From Planctomycetota bacterium (GTDB taxonomy: Bacteria > Planctomycetota > Phycisphaerae > WQYP01), in the NCBI GenBank assembly GCA_021828925.1, contig JAJZCT010000125.1, forward strand, positions 1-8,195: a DNA stretch of 8,195 nt. The letters run 5' to 3'. Position numbers and translations under genes: made by a program. Position 1 is the first letter of the stretch. The number at the start of each line of letters is the position of its first letter. Positions 1 to 6,014 of this stretch are shown piece by piece. Below the pieces are notes generated by a model. The model was given only the letters and a program-made list of their open reading frames with translations. It did no database searches and was not told where the DNA came from.

Positions 1-786
1 AACATGATTATCTCCATAGCCGACATTCTGCCCCTTTCCATTGTGATTCATGGAGTTATAAATATAGTTGCCGAAAGAGTTGGCATCTGGAAGTGTTGTG
101 GTGATGCGGTTGTCCCGGGCCGATCCCGGAATATCCGCTGGTGCCATATCACTGACCACTGCCACTTTTGCTCCATCATGATCCGTCCACCAGGTCCCGA
201 CTTCCGCGATTTTCCCCGCGGAGGCAGGCCGCCACGGATAGGCGATTGAATAGCTTTCCCCCTGGCCAGTGGAATTGATTTCTACGCTTTTGTTTATCAC
301 GCCAAAATTCGCCTCAAATTGCGGCGCTTGATCCGTTCCCGTGGTTCTATATTCCTCTGATGGCGTCGTTGCAATGGGATCCGATGGGCAGATAAAGCAC
401 TTGGATGCCTCATCCCCTTGGAGTACCAGCAGCCATAAACAGGCCAGGGGATTACCCAAATCCGAGCCATGGGGCGTTTGGCCATTGCCATACCATGTGG
501 AAATAACCGCTTTGGCGGTGGGAACAGCGGGCATATCCATGGGAGCCTGTGGCGCATTGCTGTAGGTGTTGCCGTCAGGTCCCGGTGTGCAGGGAAACTG
601 GCCGTTATTGCTTTGGGCGTAAATAATCATGCTTTGGATGATGCCGCGGATGTTAGCTGAGCAGACGGCCCGGTTGGCGAGTGTTAATGGCCTGGCTAAG
701 GTGGGGATCAGGCAAGTGAGCAGTCCAGCCGCCACCAGCACCACAATCAATTCCAGTCGCGTGATTCCGTGTGCCAATCGGTTCAT
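1..786 (-). CDS. Prepilin-type N-terminal cleavage/methylation domain protein (3' end outside window)
   Basis: The frame is open for 262 codons from an ATG at 786 to the left edge, so the C-terminus is missing. The N-terminus is a class III (type IV pilin-like) signal: a short basic leader ending in Gly7, then ITRLE with Glu at mature position +5, then a hydrophobic helix to about residue 30. A prepilin peptidase would be expected to cut after Gly7 and N-methylate the new end. The middle holds a CFICPSDP segment common in these proteins. The last visible residues, NHNGKGQNVGYGDNHV, resemble the H-X9-DG processing-associated motif of PVC-group pseudopilins, with DN in place of DG. The product is probably an envelope-anchored pseudopilin; its substrate is unknown. 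The gene is divergent from the decarboxylase gene. No good Shine-Dalgarno is seen; AAGG lies too far upstream. The family assignment is firm, the role is not. Confidence 0.85.
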   Translation of the reverse strand, partial: MNRLAHGITRLELIVVLVAAGLLTCLIPTLARPLTLANRAVCSANIRGIIQSMIIYAQSNNGQFPCTPGPDGNTYSNAPQAPMDMPAVPTAKAVISTWYGNGQTPHGSDLGNPLACLWLLVLQGDEASKCFICPSDPIATTPSEEYRTTGTDQAPQFEANFGVINKSVEINSTGQGESYSIAYPWRPASAGKIAEVGTWWTDHDGAKVAVVSDMAPADIPGSARDNRITTTLPDANSFGNYIYNSMNHNGKGQNVGYGDNHV

Positions 787-794
787 GGAAATCA

Positions 795-824
795 AGCGTA
801 CCTTGCGGCAATGCTGCGCGTCAA
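795..824 (-). promoter_or_regulatory. Possible sigma70-type promoter of the prepilin-like gene
   Basis: Read on the minus strand, TTGACG (819-824) is followed after 18 bases by TACGCT (795-800), just upstream of the ATG at 786. The -35 box is good (5 of 6) and the -10 box is poor (3 of 6). The leader would be very short. This is a tentative call. Confidence 0.3.
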
Positions 825-852
825 GAAAAAAGCAGCGATTTCGTTGAGTTTC

Positions 853-881
853 TTTTCAAGCCGGTGAAATTGCACTACTAT
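853..881 (+). promoter_or_regulatory. Possible promoter of the ubiD-gltX unit
   Basis: TTTTCA (853-858) and TACTAT (876-881) each match the sigma70 consensus at 4 of 6 positions, with a 17-base spacer. Transcription would start near 888, giving a leader of about 26 bases before the ATG at 914. It lies in the divergent gap where a promoter is needed, but the match is only moderate. Confidence 0.35.
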
Positions 882-913
882 TGTTGATTCGTGGTTTGTT
901 TATTTGGTGGATA

Positions 914-2434
914 ATGCCCTACGAAACATTACGAGATTTTCTCTCTGAACTCGATAAAATTGGGGAATTGCGTAAAATTTCCGCCCCGGTGGATCCGGTG
1001 TTGGAAATCGCGGAAATTGCGGACCGCGTGAGTAAATCGCCCACGCGCGATGGCGATTATCCCGCCGCAATTGCGCCATTTGCCGCCAAATCGCCCAAGC
1101 ACGGCACCGCCGCGGTTAATCAGGCCCTGCTTTTTGAACAGGTCAAAGGTTCTGATTTTCCGCTGGCTATTAATACCTTCGGTTCTTTTCGCCGAATCCA
1201 CGCCGCATTAGGTTGTGACAACCTTGATGCCCTGGCTCAGCGCATCGCAGATTTAACGCAGCCGCAGTTGCCGGCGCGGTTTATCGATAAGATGAAAAAA
1301 GGTCTGGATCTGCTGAAACTCGCCGGGTACGGCCCCAAATTCCGCGGTGGATCGGCCTTGTGCCAGGAAGTGGTGCACACGGACGATGCGGATATTACGC
1401 GGCTTCCTGTTATTCAATGCTGGCCCAAGGATGGCGGAAAATATATCACGCTGGGGCAGGTGGTTACCAAACATCCGGAAACCGGCGCGCGGAATCTGGG
1501 CATGTACCGGGTGCAGATTTTTGATAAAAAAATGACGGCCATGCACTGGCACACGCATCATGACGGTGCACGGCACTTTCGCGCCTGGGCCAGGCTTGGC
1601 AAGCCCTGCCCGCTGGCAATTACCCTGGGCGGGGAAAGTGTTTTGCCCTATGCCGCCACGGCTCCGCTGCCGCCGGGAATAGATGAACATATCTTTGCAG
1701 GTTTTCTCCTGGGGCGCGGGCTGGATCTCGTCGCCTGCAAAACCGTGCCCCTGGAAGTACCGGCCAATTGTGAATTTGTTATTGAAGGGTATGTAGATCC
1801 GAATCAAACGGTTCTCGAAGGGCCTTTCGGCGATCATACCGGCTTTTATTCGCTAGCGGATCAATATCCGGTATTTAATATTACCGCTATTACGCATCGA
1901 CGGAATCCGATTTATCCGACAACCATTGTCGGCAAGCCGCCGCAGGAAGATTATTATCTGGGCAAAGCCACGGAGCGGTTGTTTCTTCCGCTGCTGAAAA
2001 TTATTGTGCCGGATGTCATCGATTATGATCTGCCTATGTTCGGCGCGTTTCATAATTGTGCGTTTATTAAAATACGCAAGGAATATGCGTATCACGCCCG
2101 CAAAGTGATTCACGCTATATGGGGAGCCGGGCAGATGGCCTGGACGAAATTGGTCGTTGTGGTGGATGAACACGTCGATGTGCATAATCAGGATGATGTG
2201 TTGTTTCACCTGGCGGCCAATGTGGATCCAAGGCGCGATACATTCATAGCCGAGGGGCCGCTGGACATTCTGGATCATGCCGCGCCGGCCATGGGGGCCG
2301 GAAGTAAAATGGGTATTGATGCCACACGCAAGTGGCCCGGCGAAGGCACCGTACGCGATTGGCCGGATGAAATTGAAATGGATCAAGCAACGGTAAAAGC
2401 CGTCACACAGCGCTGGAAGGAATATGGATTCTAA
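914..2434 (+). CDS. ubiD: UbiD-family prenylated-FMN-dependent decarboxylase
   Basis: The 506-residue product aligns by eye along its whole length with E. coli UbiD (497 aa), a cytoplasmic decarboxylase of aromatic acids that uses prenylated FMN made by UbiX. N194 and E258 match the metal ligands (in ARNLGMYR and DEHIFAG). R199, E302 and D307 match the catalytic Arg-Glu-Asp set (NLGMYR; LEGPFGDHTG). The C-terminal MGAGSKMGIDATRKWPGEG block is also typical. I chose the ATG at 914 because MPYETLRDFL is the family start; a TTG at 881 is in frame but adds an atypical leader. GGTGG just before the ATG is a weak ribosome site. About 25 residues (roughly 41-66) are extra relative to E. coli. The substrate is not certain: a menaquinone or ubiquinone precursor is most likely, but the family also acts on other aromatic acids. 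No ubiX is in view. The 3' end overlaps gltX. Confidence 0.93.
   Translation: MPYETLRDFLSELDKIGELRKISAPVDPVLEIAEIADRVSKSPTRDGDYPAAIAPFAAKSPKHGTAAVNQALLFEQVKGSDFPLAINTFGSFRRIHAALGCDNLDALAQRIADLTQPQLPARFIDKMKKGLDLLKLAGYGPKFRGGSALCQEVVHTDDADITRLPVIQCWPKDGGKYITLGQVVTKHPETGARNLGMYRVQIFDKKMTAMHWHTHHDGARHFRAWARLGKPCPLAITLGGESVLPYAATAPLPPGIDEHIFAGFLLGRGLDLVACKTVPLEVPANCEFVIEGYVDPNQTVLEGPFGDHTGFYSLADQYPVFNITAITHRRNPIYPTTIVGKPPQEDYYLGKATERLFLPLLKIIVPDVIDYDLPMFGAFHNCAFIKIRKEYAYHARKVIHAIWGAGQMAWTKLVVVVDEHVDVHNQDDVLFHLAANVDPRRDTFIAEGPLDILDHAAPAMGAGSKMGIDATRKWPGEGTVRDWPDEIEMDQATVKAVTQRWKEYGF
2415..2420 (+). promoter_or_regulatory. Shine-Dalgarno of gltX inside the ubiD 3' end
   Basis: GGAAGG lies 3 bases before the ATG at 2424 and 15 bases before a second in-frame ATG at 2436. 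It supports initiation at 2424, so gltX would start inside the last codons of ubiD. The ATG at 2436 begins one base after the ubiD stop and leaves an N-terminus (MVKTRFAPSPTG) equally typical of the family, so it remains possible. Confidence 0.5.
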
Positions 2435-4037
2435 AATGGTCAAAACCCGATTTGCCCCGTCACCCACCGGATTTTTACACGTTGGCGGAGCCAGAACCGC
2501 ATTATTTAACTGGCTCTTTGCCAAAAAGCATGGCGGGCAATTTGTTCTGCGCATTGAAGATACTGATCAGGTGCGTTCCACCGCGGAATCAGCCGCTGGA
2601 ATTCTTGCTGATTTGCAATGGCTGGGGTTGAATTGGGACTGCGGTCCGCAACCGGGCGCTGCCAAAAATGAATATTTCCAGTCCATGCGGCTGGAACTGT
2701 ACAACGGCTATCTGGAAAAGCTGGTCAAAGATGGCCGCGCGTATGAAGCCTACGAAACGCCGCAGCAATTGGCGGCCATGCGCATGGCCGCGGAAAAAAT
2801 GAAGCGGCCTTTTCGCTATCGCCGTAATATGCCGGGACGCGCCGCACAAGGAAGCGGTCCGACGGTACTGCGGTTTGAAATGCCCTTTGAAACCATCACG
2901 TTTCATGATCTGATTCTGGGCGACATTTCCGTCGGCGGCGATGAACATGACGATATTATCATCCGTAAATCCGATGGCTTTCCCACATATCATTTCGCCG
3001 TTGTGGTCGATGACCATGATATGGGCATTACGCACGTATTGCGGGCGCAGGAACATCTGATGAATACGCCCAAACATCTGGGTTTGTACAATGCTCTAGC
3101 CTGGACTCCGCCGGCCCACGCGCACATGCCGCTGGTGTTCAACATGGATAACACCAAAATGTCCAAGCGCGATAAAACCAAAGCGGCCCGGGTGGCTGTG
3201 GCGGTGTGGGTCAAACAGGGCAATAGCGCTGATAAGCTCTCTGAAATAACCGGCATTGCCGCGGAGCAGTTAAAGGAATTTCTGGATAAGAAGACGGATG
3301 ACTCGCGTATTGCCGCCGCCATTGGTACCGCTCTGGGGGCACCGCTGCCGGAAATCGACGTGCAGGATTTTCGCCGCAGTGGATATTTATCTGATGCGCT
3401 TTTGAATTTTATTGCGCTTATTGGATGGTCACCCGGGGAAAACCGGGAAATTCTCACCCGTGAGGAAATGCTCGAGTTGTTTTCACTGGAAACCATCGGC
3501 AAAACCAGTGGACGCTTTGACCGTAAGAAACTGCTGTGGATGAATGGCGAATATATCCGCAGGCGCGGCATCGATGAACTGCTGCATGATCTTGCGGCGT
3601 TTAATGTTGTAACGCAATACCCCATTAAAAATGCCGGCGAAGCGCAGCAGCGCGAACTGTTGGCCATGTATCAGGAACGTACCGGCACTCTGGCTGAAAT
3701 GGCGGAGAATTCAAGGTTCTTTTTTGAAGAACCGAAAATGGATCCCGCCGCATTCCGAAAGCATATCGAATCAGGTAATTCCCGCGTCGTTCTGCAACAG
3801 ATTCGAGATATGCTTGCTCTGGTTACCAATTGGTCCAGGGACCAGTTGGCACCGGTTATCGAGAAAATTATTGAACTCGGTGAAAAGCGAGGATCAGCTC
3901 CGCAAACGCTTCGCGTCGCGGTGTGCGGTGGATCGGTCTCGCCGCCACTGTTGGAAACACTGTGTCTGCTTGGCCGGGATGCCACGCTGGCTCGCATTGA
4001 CGCGATTCTCCAATCCCCCCAATCGTCTGTAAGTTAA
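2424..4037 (+). CDS. gltX: Glutamyl-tRNA synthetase (glutamate-tRNA ligase)
   Basis: This class Ib aminoacyl-tRNA synthetase charges tRNA-Glu in the cytoplasm, for translation and, where present, C5 tetrapyrrole synthesis. The Rossmann-fold start TRFAPSPTGFLHVGGARTAL contains the HIGH-type motif (HVGG, from H19). ITHVLRAQEHLMNTPKHLG follows in the middle, and the ATP-binding loop is KMSKR (245-249). GYLSDALLNFIALIGWSPGE and the helical anticodon-binding region come after. The four zinc-binding Cys/His of the E. coli enzyme are absent from the region around residues 100-135, as in zinc-free GluRS. At 537 residues it is longer than the usual 465-500, because about 55 extra residues lie between KMSKR and the GYL block; I recall similar insertions in planctomycetes. 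Whether it discriminates Glu from Gln tRNA cannot be judged. It overlaps ubiD by 11 bases in another frame, so coupled translation is likely. Confidence 0.96.
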   Translation: MDSKMVKTRFAPSPTGFLHVGGARTALFNWLFAKKHGGQFVLRIEDTDQVRSTAESAAGILADLQWLGLNWDCGPQPGAAKNEYFQSMRLELYNGYLEKLVKDGRAYEAYETPQQLAAMRMAAEKMKRPFRYRRNMPGRAAQGSGPTVLRFEMPFETITFHDLILGDISVGGDEHDDIIIRKSDGFPTYHFAVVVDDHDMGITHVLRAQEHLMNTPKHLGLYNALAWTPPAHAHMPLVFNMDNTKMSKRDKTKAARVAVAVWVKQGNSADKLSEITGIAAEQLKEFLDKKTDDSRIAAAIGTALGAPLPEIDVQDFRRSGYLSDALLNFIALIGWSPGENREILTREEMLELFSLETIGKTSGRFDRKKLLWMNGEYIRRRGIDELLHDLAAFNVVTQYPIKNAGEAQQRELLAMYQERTGTLAEMAENSRFFFEEPKMDPAAFRKHIESGNSRVVLQQIRDMLALVTNWSRDQLAPVIEKIIELGEKRGSAPQTLRVAVCGGSVSPPLLETLCLLGRDATLARIDAILQSPQSSVS

Positions 4038-4287
4038 TGGGGTGGGATGCTGTATAGGATACGGTATTCTGGATTCTTGGGGTGGCCGCCTATGAGCTTT
4101 TTTTTCTGGGCGGTCGTCGCCGAAAAGCGGTGACGCCGAATATGGGATCACATGATCAGGGATTAGAGCCACTGTGTACATCGCCGGAGGCGATTTCTTC
4201 GGACACAGCCGGTTTTTGCGATTTGGACCTCTCCCTTGATGATTTCAAAAGCTCAGCGATGGCTCGCAGTGCCTATGCTGCGCAGGC
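4038..4287 (+). other. Gap after gltX without a convincing gene; holds a hairpin with a T8 loop
   Basis: No frame here looks coding. At 4081-4118 GGTGGCCGCC can pair with GGCGGTCGTC (wobbles included) around an 18-base loop containing eight T (4098-4105). A second hairpin, GTCGCCG/CGGTGAC, is at 4116-4134 with loop AAAAG and shares three bases with the first. Neither has a T run behind its stem, so neither is a standard terminator, and no other terminator for gltX was found. Confidence 0.4.
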
Positions 4288-4696
4288 ATGTACAATGGGA
4301 GCCGATTCGATTTTGAAGTAGTTTTTGGCCCGGTGTGGCAAGCGGGATCACTTCGCCCGGGTAATATTTTCACGGCCTTTCAGGGTGTGATCACATACCG
4401 CTCTATCGGATTGGAGAGCGATGTGTTTATTCAGGTCCTGGACAAGTTATACCAGACGAAAATCGGCCCACGAAAAATGCGACGGGAAACGGTTTTTTAC
4501 CGGCGTATCGATAAGCGGTGATCCTCGCGACCTCGTAAGCGGGCCTGTTGCGATGAAGCTTTTCCTCGAACCAAGTGGCGATAATGATTACGCCGAACTT
4601 TACACGAATGTTGCGCTGGCGGCGCGCCGGCTTGAGGTGCATGAGAAGGATGCCGGATACCGTATGCCGATCGTAAGGGCATTATGTGGAGACTGA
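4288..4696 (+). pseudogene. Uncharacterised gene broken by a one-base frameshift
   Basis: Two adjacent frames read as one protein. The first runs from the ATG at 4288 (MYNGSRFDFEVVFGP...) through GNIFTAFQGVITYRSIG and VLDKLYQTKIGPRKMRRETVF, then goes out of frame and stops at 4519-4521. The next frame continues as TGVSISGDPRDL, then KLFLEPSGDNDYAELYTNV, LEVHEKDAGYRMPIVRAL and a stop at 4694-4696. Removing one T from the T6 run at 4493-4498 joins them into a 135-residue acidic, apparently cytoplasmic protein with no signal or membrane segment. Both halves have protein-like composition, which argues that one gene was present. I do not recognise a characterised family and assign no function. The true start is uncertain: stops at 4237-4242 limit it and no ribosome site is clear. 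The shift could be a real mutation, a sequencing error in the T run, or transcriptional slippage. Confidence 0.6.
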
Positions 4697-4751
4697 AACG
4701 GACGCTCCTTCGGTTGCCTTGCTTTGCCGTAGTTCAAAATCCCGTCCGTCC

Positions 4752-4776
4752 GCCCAGGCTTCACGCCCGGGCTTTT
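4752..4776 (+). terminator. Intrinsic terminator between the two uncharacterised genes
   Basis: GCCCAGGC (4752-4759) pairs with GCCCGGGC (4765-4772) over eight positions with a single A-C mismatch and a five-base TTCAC loop, directly followed by TTTT (4773-4776). The arrangement is that of a plus-strand rho-independent terminator. It would end transcription coming from gltX or the broken gene and separate it from the gene at 4824. Confidence 0.65.
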
Positions 4777-4786
4777 CACAAGTCGC

Positions 4787-4815
4787 TTGCATTGGACCGG
4801 CTCTTTGAGTATCAC
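4787..4815 (+). promoter_or_regulatory. Candidate promoter of the 117-residue gene; possible leaderless start
   Basis: TTGCAT (4787-4792) and TATCAC (4810-4815) each match sigma70 boxes at 4 of 6 positions and are exactly 17 bases apart. The expected transcription start, about 4822, nearly coincides with the ATG at 4824. No Shine-Dalgarno precedes that ATG, which agrees with a leaderless message. The promoter follows the terminator at 4752-4776, as expected for an independent unit. Confidence 0.4.
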
Positions 4816-4823
4816 AATTGCTT

Positions 4824-5177
4824 ATGCAGAGCTCGTTGCTTACAAAATCGCAGAGGCGCGAATTACGTCGGCTGGCGGGGCTGGCGCATGAGCGGGAATT
4901 ATCTGCGGCGGCACAGGACCTCGCTTTTTCGTTCGATGCCTGGCGCAGCGGGAAAATAGATGTCTTTAAGCTTAATGAGGCGGTTCATCGCTATCACGAC
5001 GGAATATCCCGCGAGCTTTACAAGCGTTACGCTATGGGAGACGAAGATATCAGTGTGATTGATGCCATATCGCGCGGAATAATCAAGGAAGCTGAGGTCG
5101 CACCGGAAATATTGTCGCGCTTCCGCGGCGCGCTTGACTCGATTAAACGACACAATGATTCGAATGAATCTGAATAA
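4824..5177 (+). CDS. Uncharacterised small helical protein, 117 residues
   Basis: I do not recognise a characterised family. The product is highly charged and predicted to be mostly helical and cytoplasmic, with no signal peptide or membrane segment. It opens with a basic LTKSQRRELRRLAGLAHEREL stretch, followed by FDAWRSGKIDVFKLNEAVHRYHDG, then SRELYKRYAMGDEDISVIDAIS, and ends with GIIKEAEVAPEILSRFRGAL and a polar tail. Regular charged heptad-like segments suggest a helical bundle or a partner-binding protein. The ATG at 4824 is preferred; a TTG at 4818 is in frame and would add two residues. No ribosome site precedes either. It lies behind an intrinsic terminator and its own candidate promoter, next to a broken gene that is also uncharacterised, and converges on trxA. 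Composition and absence of stops support a real gene; the function is unknown. Confidence 0.75.
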   Translation: MQSSLLTKSQRRELRRLAGLAHERELSAAAQDLAFSFDAWRSGKIDVFKLNEAVHRYHDGISRELYKRYAMGDEDISVIDAISRGIIKEAEVAPEILSRFRGALDSIKRHNDSNESE

Positions 5178-5279
5178 TAAAACGCGGCGCGGGGGTGTAA
5201 CGATTTTTCTCGGCGGCAAGTAATTGCGGCTACGATCGTCCCGCGCGTGGATGGCCTTGTGTTTCCATCGGATATTCCA

Positions 5280-5297
5280 CCGCCGGCAAGCCGGCGG
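5280..5297. repeat. Perfect GC-rich palindrome in the convergent gap
   Basis: CCGCCGGC (5280-5287) and GCCGGCGG (5290-5297) form a perfect 8-bp inverted repeat around AA; a 7-bp stem with a CAAG loop is the more realistic fold. It lies between the 3' ends of the uncharacterised gene and trxA, the usual place for repetitive extragenic palindromes or stem-loops that protect mRNA ends. No T run follows on either strand, so it is not a standard terminator. Only one copy is in this window. Confidence 0.6.
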
Positions 5298-5393
5298 CTA
5301 TGTGATCAATGCCAGGGCGGAAAAATTGGCACGCCGGTTGGATGACGGTTTTTTACGCAAACGATGCCGGGGATATCCCTGCTTACGCCGGGG

Positions 5394-5729
5394 TTACTTT
5401 GCCACCAGCGAATCGAGAGCGGCCTTGAATTCGCGTTCCGGCTGGAGTCCAACGAATTTCTTGGCAATCTGGCCTTTATTAAACAGAATCACGGTGGGAA
5501 TCGCGCTGATATTGAACTTCATGGCGGTATTACGGTTGGCATCCGTATCAACCTTACCTACTTTAACTTTTCCCTGATATTCGGTGGCGAGCTTTTCAAT
5601 GGTGGGAGCCAGCATTCGGCACGGGCCACACCATTCAGCCCAGAAATCTACCAGAACAGGTTCGTTGTTCTCCAAAACCTGCTGTTGAAAATTTGCATCG
5701 GTGATTGTTAAAACATTTTCGCTGGCCAT
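5394..5729 (-). CDS. trxA: Thioredoxin
   Basis: The 111-residue product has normal thioredoxin length and fold order. It is a cytoplasmic thiol-disulfide carrier, reduced by thioredoxin reductase, that passes electrons to targets such as peroxiredoxins and ribonucleotide reductase. The active site is WCGPC with C34 and C37, preceded by the buried Asp of VLVDFWAEW (D28). The cis-proline is P78 in AIPT, and the C-terminal FVGLQPEREF segment is typical. I chose the ATG at 5729: GGAG lies 9 bases upstream, and MASENVLTITDANF is a usual start. A TTG at 5744 is in frame but would place the ribosome site inside the gene. A strong promoter lies in front. It converges on the uncharacterised gene at 4824 and lies downstream of katG on the same strand. 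No clear terminator follows. No reductase gene is visible. Confidence 0.97.
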   Translation of the reverse strand: MASENVLTITDANFQQQVLENNEPVLVDFWAEWCGPCRMLAPTIEKLATEYQGKVKVGKVDTDANRNTAMKFNISAIPTVILFNKGQIAKKFVGLQPEREFKAALDSLVAK

Positions 5730-5738
5730 AGCCAAGGT

Positions 5739-5742
5739 CTCC
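5739..5742 (-). promoter_or_regulatory. Shine-Dalgarno of trxA
   Basis: GGAG on the minus strand lies 9 bases before the ATG at 5729. It decides in favour of this start over the in-frame TTG at 5744. Confidence 0.6.
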
Positions 5743-5780
5743 AAAATTATCCATCGCCATTACTCAAAAGCGACATGGAA

Positions 5781-5809
5781 ATGCTAGACGCCTGATGGCC
5801 AAGTGTCAA
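5781..5809 (-). promoter_or_regulatory. Sigma70-type promoter of trxA
   Basis: On the minus strand a perfect TTGACA (5804-5809) is followed after exactly 17 bases by TAGCAT (5781-5786; 4 of 6). Transcription would start near 5774, giving a leader of about 45 bases. This is the best promoter match in the window, and it means trxA need not be transcribed from katG. Its -35 box overlaps an inverted repeat at 5808-5830. Confidence 0.65.
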
Positions 5810-5830
5810 ATCGGAATTCTTTTCCGATTT
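5808..5830. promoter_or_regulatory. Perfect 9-bp inverted repeat at the trxA -35 box (possible operator)
   Basis: AAATCGGAA (5808-5816) and TTCCGATTT (5822-5830) are exact inverted copies around a five-base TTCTT centre. The repeat overlaps the trxA -35 box by two bases and extends upstream of it, a typical place for a regulator site. As a katG terminator it is poor: the stem is AT-rich and only TTT follows on the minus strand. The factor that would bind is not identified. Confidence 0.45.
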
Positions 5831-5963
5831 CATGGCCAAAGTTTTCCGAGTTGTGGCCCGGTCTTTCCGTATGCGGCCTTGTTAATGGCGATAAATATTG
5901 TCCTTGCCACGCAGAGCCTGGTCGCTCCAGCGCTGGCAATCTCCCGTACGGTCCGCAGGGCTA

Positions 5964-5992
5964 CCGCTCCGGAAAAACCTGTTCCGCAGCGG
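5964..5992 (-). terminator. Strong hairpin just behind katG, probable 3'-end structure
   Basis: CCGCT-C-CGGAA (5964-5974) pairs with TTCCG-C-AGCGG (5982-5992), giving ten pairs with one internal C-C mismatch and a seven-base loop. It begins 22 bases after the katG stop codon. No T run follows on the minus strand, so it may be a rho-dependent end or an mRNA-stabilising stem, not a classic intrinsic terminator. A looser hairpin, TTGCCA/TGGCAA with CTGG/CCAG inside, follows at 5904-5939. Confidence 0.4.
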
Positions 5993-6014
5993 GTGCCCCG
6001 CATTGATTGCGCAA

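Noticed and set aside
881..913. Upstream TTG start for the decarboxylase, adding MLIRGLFIWWI
   Set aside because: The added leader is absent from the family, would overlap the candidate promoter, and the ATG at 914 gives the usual N-terminus.
4082..4321. 79-codon plus-strand frame after gltX
   Set aside because: No ribosome site, no recognisable motif, composition not protein-like, and it overlaps the start of a better coding frame at 4288.
4698..4760. Possible tRNA or tRNA 3'-end remnant: GTAGTTCAAAATCCCGTCCGTCCGCC resembles a T-loop plus acceptor end, and ACGGACG (4698-4704) pairs with CGTCCGT (4743-4749)
   Set aside because: The distance between the paired arms is about 52 bases, too short for a tRNA, and the supposed T-stem does not pair. 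A recombination-site remnant cannot be shown without a second copy.
5334..5354. CCG/CGG mini-hairpin followed by six T as a terminator for the small gene
   Set aside because: Only three to four pairs can form around a nine-base loop, too weak to call.
5795..5839. Direct repeat ATGGCCAA at 5795-5802 and 5832-5839 flanking the palindrome
   Set aside because: Eight bases is short enough to occur by chance, and the first copy lies in the trxA promoter spacer without an evident role.
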